Source of the DNA: Oceanicella actignis
GTDB lineage: Bacteria > Pseudomonadota > Alphaproteobacteria > Rhodobacterales > Rhodobacteraceae
Reading direction: 5' to 3'
Length of the DNA stretch: 64,000 nucleotides
NCBI RefSeq assembly: GCF_008124525.1
Contig: NZ_VNHJ01000002.1
Span: 1 to 64,000 of the forward strand
Notes under the pieces: model-generated
Databases searched by the model: none
The model's input: only the letters and a program-made list of their open reading frames with translations
What the model was told of the DNA's origin: nothing
In this document: positions 44,070-52,443 of the stretch, piece by piece
Numbering within the stretch: position 1 is the stretch's first letter
Layout: each line of letters begins with the position of its first letter
Program-made: the position numbers and the translations under genes

Positions 44070-45437
44070 TCAGGCTCTTTCGAATCCGCGGCGCAGCTCC
44101 CAGTCGGTCACCGCGCGGTCATGTTCCATCTGCTCCCAGCGGGCGGCGTGGACATAGTGGTCCACCACCGCGTCGCCGAAGGCTTCGCGCAGCAGCGCCG
44201 AGCGGTCCAGAAGCTCGGTCGCCTCGCGCAGCGTGCGGGGGATCTCGGCGACGTCCGCGCCGGCATAGGCGTCGCCGACATAGGGCGGCTCCAGTTCCAT
44301 GTTCTTCTCGATCCCGTCAAGCCCCGCCGCGATCAGGGCCGCCATGGCCAGATGGGGGGTCAGATCGGCGCCGCCGATGCGGCACTCGACGCGCACGGCC
44401 TTGCTCGCCTCGCCGACCACGCGGAAGCCCGCGGTGCGGTTGTCCAGCGACCAGACGGTCTTGGTCGGCGCGAAGGTGCCGGGCGCGAAGCGCTTGTAGG
44501 AGTTGACGTGCGGCGCGAGGAAATAGGTGATCTCGCGAGCGTGGCGCAGCAGGCCGGCCAGCCAGGCGCGCATCAGCGCCGACATGCCGTGCGGCGCCTC
44601 GGGGTCGAAGAACAGCGGCTTGCCGTCCATGTCGACCAGCGACTGGTGGATGTGGCTGGAGTTGCCGGCGTGGCGGGCGCTCCACTTGGCCATGAAGGTG
44701 ACGGCGTGACCCTTGGCCCAGGCGATCTCCTTGGCGCCGTTCTTGATGATGGCGTGCCGGTCGGCCATGGTCAGCGCGTCGGCGTAGCGGACGTTGATTT
44801 CCTCCTGCCCGGCGTCGGCCTCGCCCTTGGTGTTCTCGATCGGGATGTCGGCGCCGTAAAGCCCGTTGCGGATGGCGCGCATCACCGCCTCTTCCTTGGT
44901 GGTCTGGAAGATGTGGTAGTCCTCGTTGTAGGCGCTGATGGGCTCGAGCCCCATATGGCCGGCGGCCTGGGCCTGCTCGTAGCTCTGGCGGAACAGGAAC
45001 AGCTCAAGCTCGGTGGCCATCATGGCGCGCATGCCCATGGCTTCGAGGCGCGCGACCTGCTTCTTGAGCATCGCGCGCGGCGAGTGGGGCACGGGCGCGT
45101 GGTCGTGGTGGTCGAGCACGTCGCAGATCACCAGCGCCGTGCCCTCGAGCCAGGGAACGCGGCGCAGCGTGTCGAGATCGGGCTTCATGACGTAGTCGCC
45201 ATAGCCCGACTCCCACGAGGTGGCCTTGTAGCCCTCGACGGTGGACATCTCGAGGTCGGTGGCCAGCAGGTAGTTGCACGAATGCGTCTCCTCCCAGGCG
45301 GAGTCGACGAAATGGCGCGCGTGGAAGCGCTTGCCCATCAGGCGGCCCTGCATGTCCACCTGCGCGGCGAGAACGGTGTCGATCTCGCCCGTTTCGGTCA
45401 GCGCGCGAAGCTCGTCCAGTGTGAGTTTGCCAGGCAT
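44070..45437 (-). CDS. Glutamine-synthetase-family gamma-glutamylamide ligase
   Basis: ATP-dependent ligase of 455 residues in the PuuA/IpuC/GlnT side branch of glutamine synthetase, which joins glutamate to an amine. N-terminal beta-grasp part has DTVLAAQVDMQGRLMGKR. Catalytic domain has ATELELFLFRQ (metal Glu), NVRYADALTMADRHAIIKNG, HAVTFMAKW, SSHIHQSLVDMDG and the Arg-rich NRTAGFRVVGE and ECRIGGADLTPHLAMAA. Context (aldehyde and alcohol dehydrogenases, TRAP uptake) argues for amine glutamylation, not ammonia assimilation. The amine is unknown. Confidence 0.9.
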   Translation of the reverse strand: MPGKLTLDELRALTETGEIDTVLAAQVDMQGRLMGKRFHARHFVDSAWEETHSCNYLLATDLEMSTVEGYKATSWESGYGDYVMKPDLDTLRRVPWLEGTALVICDVLDHHDHAPVPHSPRAMLKKQVARLEAMGMRAMMATELELFLFRQSYEQAQAAGHMGLEPISAYNEDYHIFQTTKEEAVMRAIRNGLYGADIPIENTKGEADAGQEEINVRYADALTMADRHAIIKNGAKEIAWAKGHAVTFMAKWSARHAGNSSHIHQSLVDMDGKPLFFDPEAPHGMSALMRAWLAGLLRHAREITYFLAPHVNSYKRFAPGTFAPTKTVWSLDNRTAGFRVVGEASKAVRVECRIGGADLTPHLAMAALIAAGLDGIEKNMELEPPYVGDAYAGADVAEIPRTLREATELLDRSALLREAFGDAVVDHYVHAARWEQMEHDRAVTDWELRRGFERA

Positions 45438-45467
45438 GGGCGTGTCGTCCTTCGTTCTCGTCGCGGC

Positions 45468-45498
45468 GCCGCCCCCGGCGCGCGGCGGCGGCGGGGGC
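45468..45498. repeat. GC hairpin between dctP and the ligase gene
   Basis: GCCGCCCCC (45468-45476) pairs with GGGGGCGGC (45490-45498) in the 88-bp gap inside the operon. As a stable mRNA hairpin after the solute-binding protein gene it may raise dctP mRNA over downstream genes, a common arrangement for binding-protein transporters. Inference from position. Confidence 0.45.
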
Positions 45499-45525
45499 GG
45501 CGGATGATCGGATTCGGCGGGCCGC

Positions 45526-46572
45526 TCAGTCGTAGCGGTAGGGGCGGCCGGCCTTGGCCATGACCTCGTTGTATTCCTTGAAGATCTGCACCACGCGGGC
45601 CGCGCGCGGCGAGGTCTGGGCGATCTCGTCCCAGAACTTGTGCGCCTCGGCCTCGACCTGGGCCCATTCCTCGTCCGGGATGGTGGTCAGCTGCATCTTC
45701 TTGCCATGCACGCGCAGCTTGGCCTCGCCGCCCCAATACCAGTGCTGGCGGTAGTAGTGCGAGCTGTCCATGCACACGCGGAACAGCGCCTTGAGGTGCT
45801 CGGGCAGCTCGTTCCAGCGTTCTTCGTTGGCGAAGTAGCTGCCGATCCACGCGCCCGAGATGTTGTTGGTCAGGAAGTAGTCGGTCACGTCGGCCCAGCC
45901 GACGGTGTAGTCCTCGGTGATGCCCGACCAGGCGATGCCGTCAAGCTCGCCGGTCTGCACGGCGACCTCGACGTCCTCCCAGGGCAGCGTCACGGGCACG
46001 ACGCCGAAACGCGACAGGAAGCGGCCCGCGGTCGGGAAGGTGAACACGCGCAGCCCCTCCAGATCCTTGAGCGAGCGGATGGGCTTCTTGGTGGCGAAGT
46101 GGCACGGGTCCCAGGCGCCGGCCGACAGCCACTTGACGCCCTCGACCTCGTCATAGGCCTCTTCCCAGATCTCCTTGAGGCCGTATTGCTCGAACAGCAC
46201 CGGCACGTCCAGCGAGTAGCGCGTGGCGAAGGGGAAGTAGCCGCCGAACACGCTCACATCCGTCGGCGCGGCGATCGAGTCGTCGTCCGACTGCACCGCG
46301 TCCACCAGCCCGCGCTGCATGGCGCGGAACAGCTCGCCCGTGGGCACCAGCTGGTCGGCGTAGTAGAGCTGGATCTCCATCTCGCCGTTGGCGATCTTGT
46401 TGAACATGTCGATCGACGGCTTGATGACGTGCTGCGCCAGCGCCGGGCCGGCATAGGTCTGAAGGCGCCACACGATCTTCGACTGCCCGTGAACGGCGGG
46501 GGCGGCCAGCGCGCCGGCGCCCGCGGCCGCGCCGACGGCGGTGGTGCGGAGGAAATCTCGTCTCGTCGTCAT
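45526..46572 (-). CDS. dctP: TRAP transporter substrate-binding protein DctP
   Basis: Periplasmic receptor of 348 residues with a Tat signal (TTRRDFLRTTAVGAAAGAG, cleavage near VHGQS). The mature part starts WRLQTYAGPALAQHVIKPS, and the DctP-fold ligand Arg region is EGLRVFTFPTAGRFLSRFG near 145-165. GIAWSGITEDYTVGWADV and GSYFANEERWNELPEHLK follow. The sequence is of the type seen in keto-acid or amine-containing operons, but the ligand cannot be read from it. Start at ATG 46572; upstream in-frame sequence has no signal-peptide character. Confidence 0.93.
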   Translation of the reverse strand: MTTRRDFLRTTAVGAAAGAGALAAPAVHGQSKIVWRLQTYAGPALAQHVIKPSIDMFNKIANGEMEIQLYYADQLVPTGELFRAMQRGLVDAVQSDDDSIAAPTDVSVFGGYFPFATRYSLDVPVLFEQYGLKEIWEEAYDEVEGVKWLSAGAWDPCHFATKKPIRSLKDLEGLRVFTFPTAGRFLSRFGVVPVTLPWEDVEVAVQTGELDGIAWSGITEDYTVGWADVTDYFLTNNISGAWIGSYFANEERWNELPEHLKALFRVCMDSSHYYRQHWYWGGEAKLRVHGKKMQLTTIPDEEWAQVEAEAHKFWDEIAQTSPRAARVVQIFKEYNEVMAKAGRPYRYD

Positions 46573-46668
46573 GGTCGTTTTCCCTGTCTGAGGGGCCCTC
46601 GGGCCCGGTTTGCGCCCGCCTTGTGCGCCGGCGGGTCTTGTGGTTGTCGCTCGCCCCATCCTTCGGCC

Positions 46669-47991
46669 TCAGCGCCCGTAATGCTGCTCGGGCAGCCAGA
46701 GGGCGATCTGCGGGAACATCATCACCAGCGCCAGCGCCAGGATCATCACCCCCACGAAGGGAATGATCGAGGCGTAGATGTCCCGCAGCCGCACCTCGGG
46801 CGGCGCCATGGCGCGCATCAGGAACAGGTTGTAGCCGAAGGGCGGGGTCATGTAGGCGATCTGGCAGGTGATGGTGTAGAGCACGCCATACCACACCAGA
46901 TCGAAGCCCAGCGCCTTGACCAGCGGCACATAGAGCGGCGCGACGATGACCAGCATGGCCGTGTCGTCCAGGAACGTGCCCATGAGCAGGAAGCTCAGCT
47001 GCATCAGGATCAGCACTTCCCACGGGCCAAGGCCCAGATCCTGCAGGAAGAAGCCCTCTATGGCCCGCACCGCGCCCAGCCCGTCGAACACCGCGCCGAA
47101 GCACAGCGCCGCCAGGATGATCCACATGAACATGCAGGTCACGCCAAGGCTCTTTTGCAGGATCACGCCCATGACCTGCCGGTTGAGCCGGCCCTTGGCC
47201 AGCGCCGCCAGCGTCGCCGCCAGCGCGCCCACGGCCGAGCTTTCGACCAGGCTGGTGTAGCCCATCAGGAACAGCCCGGTCATCGAGAAGAAGATCGCCA
47301 GCGGCGTGATGCCCGCGCGCAGCAGGCGCAGCTTGTCGGCCAGCGGCATGGCGCGCTCTTCGGGCGGCAGGGCCGGCCCCAGCGCCGGGTTCAGCCTGCA
47401 GCGCACGACGATGTAAAGGATGAACAGCCCCGCCATCATCAGGCCGGGGAACACCCCCGCCAGCCACAGCTGCCCCACCGGCTGGCGCGCGATCATGCCG
47501 TAAAGCACCAGAACCACCGAGGGCGGCACCAGGATGCCAAGGCTGGATCCCGCCTGAATCACCCCCGTGACCATGCGCTTGTCATAGCCGCGGCGCAAAA
47601 GCTCGGGCAGGGCGATGGTCGCGCCGATGGCCATGCCCGCCACCGACAGCCCGTTCATGGCCGAAATGGCCACCATCAGCACGATGGTCCCGATCGCCAG
47701 CCCGCCCGACAGGCCGCCGAACCAGACGTGGAAGGCCTCGTAAAGGTCGTCGGCGATGCGGCTTTCGGACAGGACGTAGCCCATGTAGATGAAAAGCGGC
47801 AGCGTCAGCAGCGGATACCACTTCATCAGCTTCATCGCCGCCGAGAAGGCGAACTCGGCCCCGCCGTCGCCGTAAAGGAACAGCGCCGACAGCGCGCCCA
47901 CCGCTCCGATGGCCGCGAACACGCGCTGCCCGGTCAGCAGCATGACCATCATCGAGGCGAACATGGTCGTGGCGATCAGCTCGTAGGACAT
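46669..47991 (-). CDS. dctM: TRAP transporter large permease DctM
   Basis: 440 residues, about 12 hydrophobic helices, the Na+-coupled translocation subunit. SAMNGLSVAGMAIGATIALPELLRRGYDK and GSSLGILVPPSVVLVLYG (parts given) are the DctM hallmarks, as is FLDDTAMLVIVAPLYVPLV. It begins 1 base before the dctQ stop region and lies 96 bases before dctP. Confidence 0.95.
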   Translation of the reverse strand: MSYELIATTMFASMMVMLLTGQRVFAAIGAVGALSALFLYGDGGAEFAFSAAMKLMKWYPLLTLPLFIYMGYVLSESRIADDLYEAFHVWFGGLSGGLAIGTIVLMVAISAMNGLSVAGMAIGATIALPELLRRGYDKRMVTGVIQAGSSLGILVPPSVVLVLYGMIARQPVGQLWLAGVFPGLMMAGLFILYIVVRCRLNPALGPALPPEERAMPLADKLRLLRAGITPLAIFFSMTGLFLMGYTSLVESSAVGALAATLAALAKGRLNRQVMGVILQKSLGVTCMFMWIILAALCFGAVFDGLGAVRAIEGFFLQDLGLGPWEVLILMQLSFLLMGTFLDDTAMLVIVAPLYVPLVKALGFDLVWYGVLYTITCQIAYMTPPFGYNLFLMRAMAPPEVRLRDIYASIIPFVGVMILALALVMMFPQIALWLPEQHYGR

Positions 47992-47992
47992 G

Positions 47993-48499
47993 TCAGAGCT
48001 CCTCGCCGCGCAGCTTGGCGACGTCCTTGAACAGCAACGCGAAGGCCTGGAGCAGCATCAGGAAGATGCCGATGCAGGCCACGATCTTGATCGGCGCCAT
48101 GTAGGGCGCCCAGGACGAGTAGCTGCGCTCGCCATATTTCAGCGCATAGGCGGTCGAGGACAGGCCGCCATAGAACAGCAGCGCCAGATAGGCGATCAGG
48201 AACAGCACGGTGAAGCTGTCCATCCACGCCTTCGCACGGTCCGACAGCGCGCCGTAGAGCAGGTCCATGCGCACATGCTCGCCCGCCTGCAGCGACCACG
48301 GGCCGCCCAGGATGTAGTAGGCGACCATGGTGAACTGCGCCATTTCCAGCGTCCAGTTCGCCGGCACGAAGAAGGCCTTCGAGATCGAGGACCACAGCAG
48401 GATGCCCATCAGCGCAAAGATCAGCAGCATCGCGAAGCGGCCGATCGCGGCGTTGACCGCATCGACGGCGCGGACGTAGCGGCGGATCATGTCGGGCAT
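47993..48499 (-). CDS. dctQ: TRAP transporter small permease DctQ
   Basis: 168 residues, four helices. Typical features are NAAIGRFAMLLIFALMGILLW, WTLEMAQFTMVAYYILGGPW and EHVRMDLLYGALSDRAKAWMD in parts. Start at ATG 48499 has AGGAG 7 bases upstream; the ATG at 48532 is in frame but falls in a short tandem repeat without a ribosome site. Pairs with dctM (overlapping region) and receives cargo from dctP. Confidence 0.92.
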   Translation of the reverse strand: MPDMIRRYVRAVDAVNAAIGRFAMLLIFALMGILLWSSISKAFFVPANWTLEMAQFTMVAYYILGGPWSLQAGEHVRMDLLYGALSDRAKAWMDSFTVLFLIAYLALLFYGGLSSTAYALKYGERSYSSWAPYMAPIKIVACIGIFLMLLQAFALLFKDVAKLRGEEL

Positions 48500-48518
48500 G
48501 GCGCGGCTCCTGCTTCGG

Positions 48519-48547
48519 TCATCGGTCGTCATCGGTCGTCATCGGTT
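48519..48547. repeat. Short 10-bp tandem repeat at a gene junction
   Basis: ATCGGTCGTC is repeated about 2.7 times across the stop of the amidohydrolase gene and just before dctQ. It encodes the DDD run at the end of the former. Slippage here would alter only the last residues. Confidence 0.55.
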
Positions 48548-49305
48548 GCGCTTGGCGCCAGGCGCGCAAGCGCGTCGCGCAGCGCGTCCGAGAGGAGCTC
48601 GGCCATGGCGCGCTGGGATTGGGCGTCGGCGATCAGGTCGTTGCGGATCTCGATCATCACATTCGCCAGGCCGCGGGGCAGGGCGTGGGCGCGCAAGGTG
48701 TGGGTCACGCCGTCCTGCGGGCCGTAGGGCCGGTTGCGCGCCGCCGGGGCGCCGGCCGCGTCCAGCGCGGCCAGAAGGGCGTCGGCCAGGCGCGCATCCT
48801 CGTCATGCAGCACGCCCAGACGCACGTCGCGCGGCCGGCCCATCCAGACGGGCGTGAAGCTGTGCACCGTGACCAGCGCGGCGGGCGCGCGCGCGTCAAG
48901 CATCGCGCCCAGCGCGTCGCGGAACGGCTCGTAGATGCGGCGCGTGCGGTCGGCGCGCGCCTCGGGGGTCAGGTTCTCGTTGCCGGGAATGCGGAATCGC
49001 TCGACCTGCGCGGGCATGGCGCCGGGCGCCTCGGGCGGGCGGTTGCAGTCGTAGATCAGTCGCGACACCTGGCCCGCCACCAGCGGCGCGTCCAGGATGC
49101 GCGACATCTCCTCGGCCACGGCCAGCGCGCCGGGGTCCCACGCGGCGTGGCTGAGCCGCGCCTCGGGCGCAAGGCCCATGTCGCCGAACTCGGGCGGGAT
49201 CCGCGGCGAGGCATGCTCGCACGCCAGGACGACGGGTCCGAGGCCGTCCGCGTTGCGGACAAGGGGCGCGTAGACGGGCTTGGACTGGGGCGCGGCGGCG
49301 TGCAT
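48529..49305 (-). CDS. N-formylglutamate amidohydrolase-like protein
   Basis: Zn-dependent amidohydrolase-type protein of 258 residues. Motifs in order: LACEHASPRIPPEF (metal His), YDCNRPPEAPGAMP, ALVTVHSFTPVWMG and NVMIEIRNDLIAD. The family includes HutG, which frees glutamate from N-formylglutamate, but no histidine utilisation genes are nearby. As first gene of the operon, it could hydrolyse a gamma-glutamyl or formyl amide made in the pathway; that is inference. Start at ATG 49305 with GAGGAG upstream gives the best fit. Confidence 0.85.
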   Translation of the reverse strand: MHAAAPQSKPVYAPLVRNADGLGPVVLACEHASPRIPPEFGDMGLAPEARLSHAAWDPGALAVAEEMSRILDAPLVAGQVSRLIYDCNRPPEAPGAMPAQVERFRIPGNENLTPEARADRTRRIYEPFRDALGAMLDARAPAALVTVHSFTPVWMGRPRDVRLGVLHDEDARLADALLAALDAAGAPAARNRPYGPQDGVTHTLRAHALPRGLANVMIEIRNDLIADAQSQRAMAELLSDALRDALARLAPSATDDDR

Positions 49306-49360
49306 CGTCTGTCTCCTCGGGTTCGAGCATTCCAGAACCGCCGCGCCAGTCAACCAATTT

Positions 49361-49407
49361 TTGTAAGAAATGTTTCGCGCCGCTTCATTCTGGCGCATAC
49401 TTTACAC
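49361..49407. promoter_or_regulatory. Candidate RpiR operator in divergent promoter region
   Basis: TTGTAAGAAATG (49361-49372) and, facing it, CATACTTTACAC (49396-49407) form an inverted repeat agreeing at 8 of 12 positions, with TGTAA and TTACA intact. This is the only A/T-rich patch in the 146-bp gap between the amine operon and the RpiR gene. TGTAA/TTACA-like halves occur in RpiR-type operators. Inference. Confidence 0.42.
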
Positions 49408-49451
49408 CAAGGGGGCGCAAGGGGCCGCGCCCCGAACAAGCGGAGGCGCCC

Positions 49452-50324
49452 ATGGCGGCCGACGACAGGACCGTGGCCGAAAGGCTGCGCGCCCGTTTCG
49501 AGGATCTGACCCGCGCCGAGCGCCAGCTGGCCGACGCCATGCTGCGCGACTATCCGATGCTGGGCCTGGGCAGCATCACCGCGCTGGCCGAGGCGGCGCA
49601 TGTGTCCTCGCCCACGGTGGTGCGGCTGGCGCGCAAGCTGGGCTATGGCGGCTTTTCCGATCTTCAGGCGGCGCTGCGCGACGAGCTGCAGGCCACCATC
49701 TCGAACCCCATCGCCCGCCACGACCGCTGGGCCGAGGACGCGCCCGCGGCCCATGCGCTGAACCGTTTCGCGGATGTGGCGCTGAGCAACATGCGCCAGA
49801 CGATCAGCAGCATCGACCCGGCCGATTTCGACGCCGCCGCGGCGCTGCTCGCGGACCGCAAGCGCGCGGTGTTCGTCACCGGGGGGCGCATCTCGCACGC
49901 GCTGGCCGACTACCTTTACACCCATCTGCAGGTGATCCGCGCGCGCGTGACGCTTGCGCCCGGCCATGGCGCGACCTGGCCGCACCACGCGCTCGAGATC
50001 CGCGCGGGCGACGTGCTGATGATGTTCGACATGCGCCGCTACGAGCGCGACCTGCTGCGCTTCGCCGAGGCGGCGTCCGAGGCCGGGGCGCAGATCGTGC
50101 TCATCACCGATCAGTGGGGCTCGCCCATCGCCAAGCTGGCCGCGCACAGCTTCCACGCCCGCATCGAGGCCCCCTCGGCGTGGGATTCGAACGTGGCGCC
50201 CATGGTGCTGGTCGAGGCGCTTCTGGCCGCGGTCGAGGCGCGCGACTGGGACGACACGCGCGAGCGCATGCGCCGGCTCGAGGCGCTGTTCGACCGCAGC
50301 CGCACCTTCCGCAAGTTCACCTGA
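49452..50324 (+). CDS. MurR/RpiR-family transcriptional regulator
   Basis: 290 residues. N-terminal HTH_6 domain (about 1-77; ITALAEAAHVSSPTVVRLARKLGYGGF in part) and C-terminal SIS domain (about 120-260; RAVFVTGGRISHALADYLY, DVLMMFDMRRYERDLLRFAE in part) that normally binds a phosphosugar or related ligand. Divergent from the amidohydrolase-TRAP-ligase operon, so it probably senses the imported compound or an intermediate. GGAGGCGCC lies before the ATG. Confidence 0.92.
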   Translation: MAADDRTVAERLRARFEDLTRAERQLADAMLRDYPMLGLGSITALAEAAHVSSPTVVRLARKLGYGGFSDLQAALRDELQATISNPIARHDRWAEDAPAAHALNRFADVALSNMRQTISSIDPADFDAAAALLADRKRAVFVTGGRISHALADYLYTHLQVIRARVTLAPGHGATWPHHALEIRAGDVLMMFDMRRYERDLLRFAEAASEAGAQIVLITDQWGSPIAKLAAHSFHARIEAPSAWDSNVAPMVLVEALLAAVEARDWDDTRERMRRLEALFDRSRTFRKFT

Positions 50325-50328
50325 GGGC

Positions 50329-50451
50329 TCAGAGCCGCACGGCCTGGCTTGCGGTGCGTTCGGCCGCGCTCCAGCCCATGGCGTGCAGGGCGCGGTCCGC
50401 GGCGATGGCGATGACGATCATGGCCGCCAGGGCGGCGAGAAAGGCGCGCAT
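50329..50451 (-). CDS. 40-residue single-helix membrane peptide
   Basis: A very small gene 26 bases after the formate dehydrogenase gamma gene. ATG 50451 has AAGGAG 7 bases upstream; another ATG two codons earlier is too close to it. The peptide is one hydrophobic helix (AFLAALAAMIVIAIAA, 3-18) followed by a short polar tail, GWSAAERTASQAVRL. It could be an accessory peptide of the membrane cytochrome, but the family is not recognised with certainty and no function is known. Confidence 0.58.
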   Translation of the reverse strand: MRAFLAALAAMIVIAIAADRALHAMGWSAAERTASQAVRL

Positions 50452-50477
50452 GGTCATGCTCCTTGCGATCGCGTCGG

Positions 50478-51725
50478 TCAGCCTTGCCCGGCCGGGGCCG
50501 AAGGCGCGGGCGCCTTGCCCTGCGCCTCGAGTTCGGCCAGCCACAGATTGTGATGCTCGGCCGCCCAGTTGCGGTCCACCTCGCCCGAGCCCATGGCCTC
50601 GAACCCGCCCTCCATGCCGATCGTGCCGATGTAGATGTGCGCCAGGATGATGGTCGTCAGCCCCAGCGCCACGATGGCGTGCCAGATGCTGGCCAGCTGC
50701 ATTTCCTCATGCGGGGCCAGCTGCGTGGGCAGGCCGGCGTCGAACCCCGCCAGCGCGGCCAGGTCGTTGATGTGCGCGAAGGTGGCGGCGAAAAGCGGCA
50801 GCTCGAAGGGGAACAGCAGCGACAGGCCCGAGACCGCCAGCGAGGCGCCCAGCACCACCACCGACCAGAAGATCAGCTTCTGCCCGGCGTTGAACTTGCG
50901 CGAGGGCGGATGGCCGCCCCCGAAGAACCCGCCGCCCATGGCCAGCCATTTCAGATCGTGCCGGTTGGGCAGGTTCTGCCCGACCCACATGACGAACACC
51001 ATGACCAGGCCCGCCATGAAGGCCCAGGCGACGTTGTTGTGCGCCCATTTGCCCGCGGCCGCCAGGGCGGCGAAGGCCTCCTTGCCCATCAGCGGGATGA
51101 GCGCCGGGCGGCCGTAGGTGACCATCAGTCCGGTCAGCGCCAGGACGATGAAGCTGCTGGCCAGCAGCCAGTGGGCGAAACGCTCGACGCCGGCGAAGCG
51201 GCGCACCTTGACGCCCGAGCGGCCGCCCTCGATGCGGATCGGGCCGCGCAGCAGGTAGAAGACCGCCAGCAGCGCCAGCATGCCGCCCATCGCCCACAGC
51301 CCGTATTCGCGCAGCGGCCCGTTGCGCGCCGCCAGCCAGCGCATGCCGCCGTCCTGCACCAGCACCCGATCGACCGGGCGCCGGGTCGAGACCGTGACCT
51401 CGGCCGTGCCGAAGCGCAGGGCGCGCCATACATCCGCATCCGACGCCCCGCCCAGCGTGCCGAGCGGCGCGCGCATGCCCATGGGCGGCGGCAGATCGAG
51501 GGGCGGGTTGGCGGCGCGCCGCCGCTCGACCGCCGCGCGGTCGCCCGCCTGTCGGCGCAGGATGTCCTCGAGCGTCTGGGACGTGGGCGCGGGCGGCGCC
51601 GGCGCGACGACGGCGTCGGCGCGCGCCGCCCCGTTCGGCGTCGGCGCGGCGGCCAAGAGCAGCGCCGCGCCAAGCGCAAGCGTCAGCCGCGCGACGGCGC
51701 GGCGGATCTGGCTGCAAGAGATCAT
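50478..51725 (-). CDS. Formate dehydrogenase gamma subunit (cytochrome b556 type)
   Basis: Inner-membrane di-heme cytochrome b that passes electrons from the Fe-S beta subunit to quinone. 415 residues: signal-like N-terminus (RLTLALGAALLLAAAP), a periplasmic extension to about 150, then helices with heme His in ERFAHWLLASSFIVLALTG and later SIWHAIVALGLTTIILAHIYIGT (in parts). The N-terminal extension makes it longer than E. coli FdnI (217 residues), which is usual for this alphaproteobacterial form. Start at ATG 51725. Confidence 0.9.
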   Translation of the reverse strand: MISCSQIRRAVARLTLALGAALLLAAAPTPNGAARADAVVAPAPPAPTSQTLEDILRRQAGDRAAVERRRAANPPLDLPPPMGMRAPLGTLGGASDADVWRALRFGTAEVTVSTRRPVDRVLVQDGGMRWLAARNGPLREYGLWAMGGMLALLAVFYLLRGPIRIEGGRSGVKVRRFAGVERFAHWLLASSFIVLALTGLMVTYGRPALIPLMGKEAFAALAAAGKWAHNNVAWAFMAGLVMVFVMWVGQNLPNRHDLKWLAMGGGFFGGGHPPSRKFNAGQKLIFWSVVVLGASLAVSGLSLLFPFELPLFAATFAHINDLAALAGFDAGLPTQLAPHEEMQLASIWHAIVALGLTTIILAHIYIGTIGMEGGFEAMGSGEVDRNWAAEHHNLWLAELEAQGKAPAPSAPAGQG

Positions 51726-51819
51726 GCGCAGGTCTCCGGGTCCTGGCCGCTGGGGCCGGTGCAGAATTCCACGCCGCGGGGGCGGGCGCGCCGCCCCCGC
51801 GGATCGGCCGCGGCGGCGC

Positions 51820-52428
51820 TCAGCCGCCCTTGAGCCCGTAGGCCGTTCCCCAGCCCCAGGCGCCCGAGCCGAAGCCGCGGGCGACGACGCGCTCGCGGTA
51901 GATGGCGGACACCTCGTCGCCGTCGCCGGCGAGCAGGGCCTTGGTCGAGCACATCTCGGCGCAGATGGGCAGCTTGCCCTCGGCGATGCGGTTGCGCCCG
52001 TATTTCTGGAACTCGGCCTGCGAGTTGTCCTCTTCGGGGCCGCCGGCGCAGAAGGTGCACTTGTCCATCTTGCCGCGCGAGCCGAAGTTGCCCGCCTGCG
52101 GAAATTGCGGCGCGCCGAAGGGGCACGCGTAGAAGCAATAGCCGCAGCCGATGCACAGATCCTTCGAGTGCAGCACCACCCCGTCCTCGGTCTGGTAGAA
52201 GCAGTCGACGGGGCAGACCGCCATGCACGGCGCGTCCGAGCAGTGCATGCAGGCGACCGAGATCGAGCGCTCGCCCGGCTTGCCGTCGTTGATGGTGACC
52301 ACGCGCCGGCGGTTGATGCCCCAGGGCACCTCATGCTCGTTCTTGCAGGCGGTCACGCAGGCGTTGCATTCGATGCACCGCTCGGCGTCGCACAGGAACT
52401 TGGCCCGCGCCTTTCCTCCGAGTGCCAT
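51820..52428 (-). CDS. fdh3B: Formate dehydrogenase beta subunit (four [4Fe-4S])
   Basis: Electron-transfer subunit of 202 residues. Cys clusters: CIECNACVTAC (18-28), CMHCSDAPCMAVCP, CIGCGYCFYACPFGAP, and CTFC with later CAEMC, giving four cubane sites in the DMSO-reductase/FdnH pattern. No signal peptide, so it is carried out with the Tat-exported alpha subunit. Between alpha and gamma genes, 15 bases from the alpha stop. Confidence 0.92.
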   Translation of the reverse strand: MALGGKARAKFLCDAERCIECNACVTACKNEHEVPWGINRRRVVTINDGKPGERSISVACMHCSDAPCMAVCPVDCFYQTEDGVVLHSKDLCIGCGYCFYACPFGAPQFPQAGNFGSRGKMDKCTFCAGGPEEDNSQAEFQKYGRNRIAEGKLPICAEMCSTKALLAGDGDEVSAIYRERVVARGFGSGAWGWGTAYGLKGG

Positions 52429-52443
52429 GTCTGACGTCCTCCC

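Noticed and set aside
44070-45437. Housekeeping glutamine synthetase GlnA
   Set aside because: The operon company (TRAP, alcohol and aldehyde dehydrogenases), absence of glnB and the divergent sequence place it in the gamma-glutamylamide ligase branch.
41304-45563. Very long open frame on the plus strand opposite the alcohol dehydrogenase, aldehyde dehydrogenase and ligase genes
   Set aside because: His/Gly/Ala-rich antisense translation without any domain; the minus-strand genes have complete catalytic motifs.
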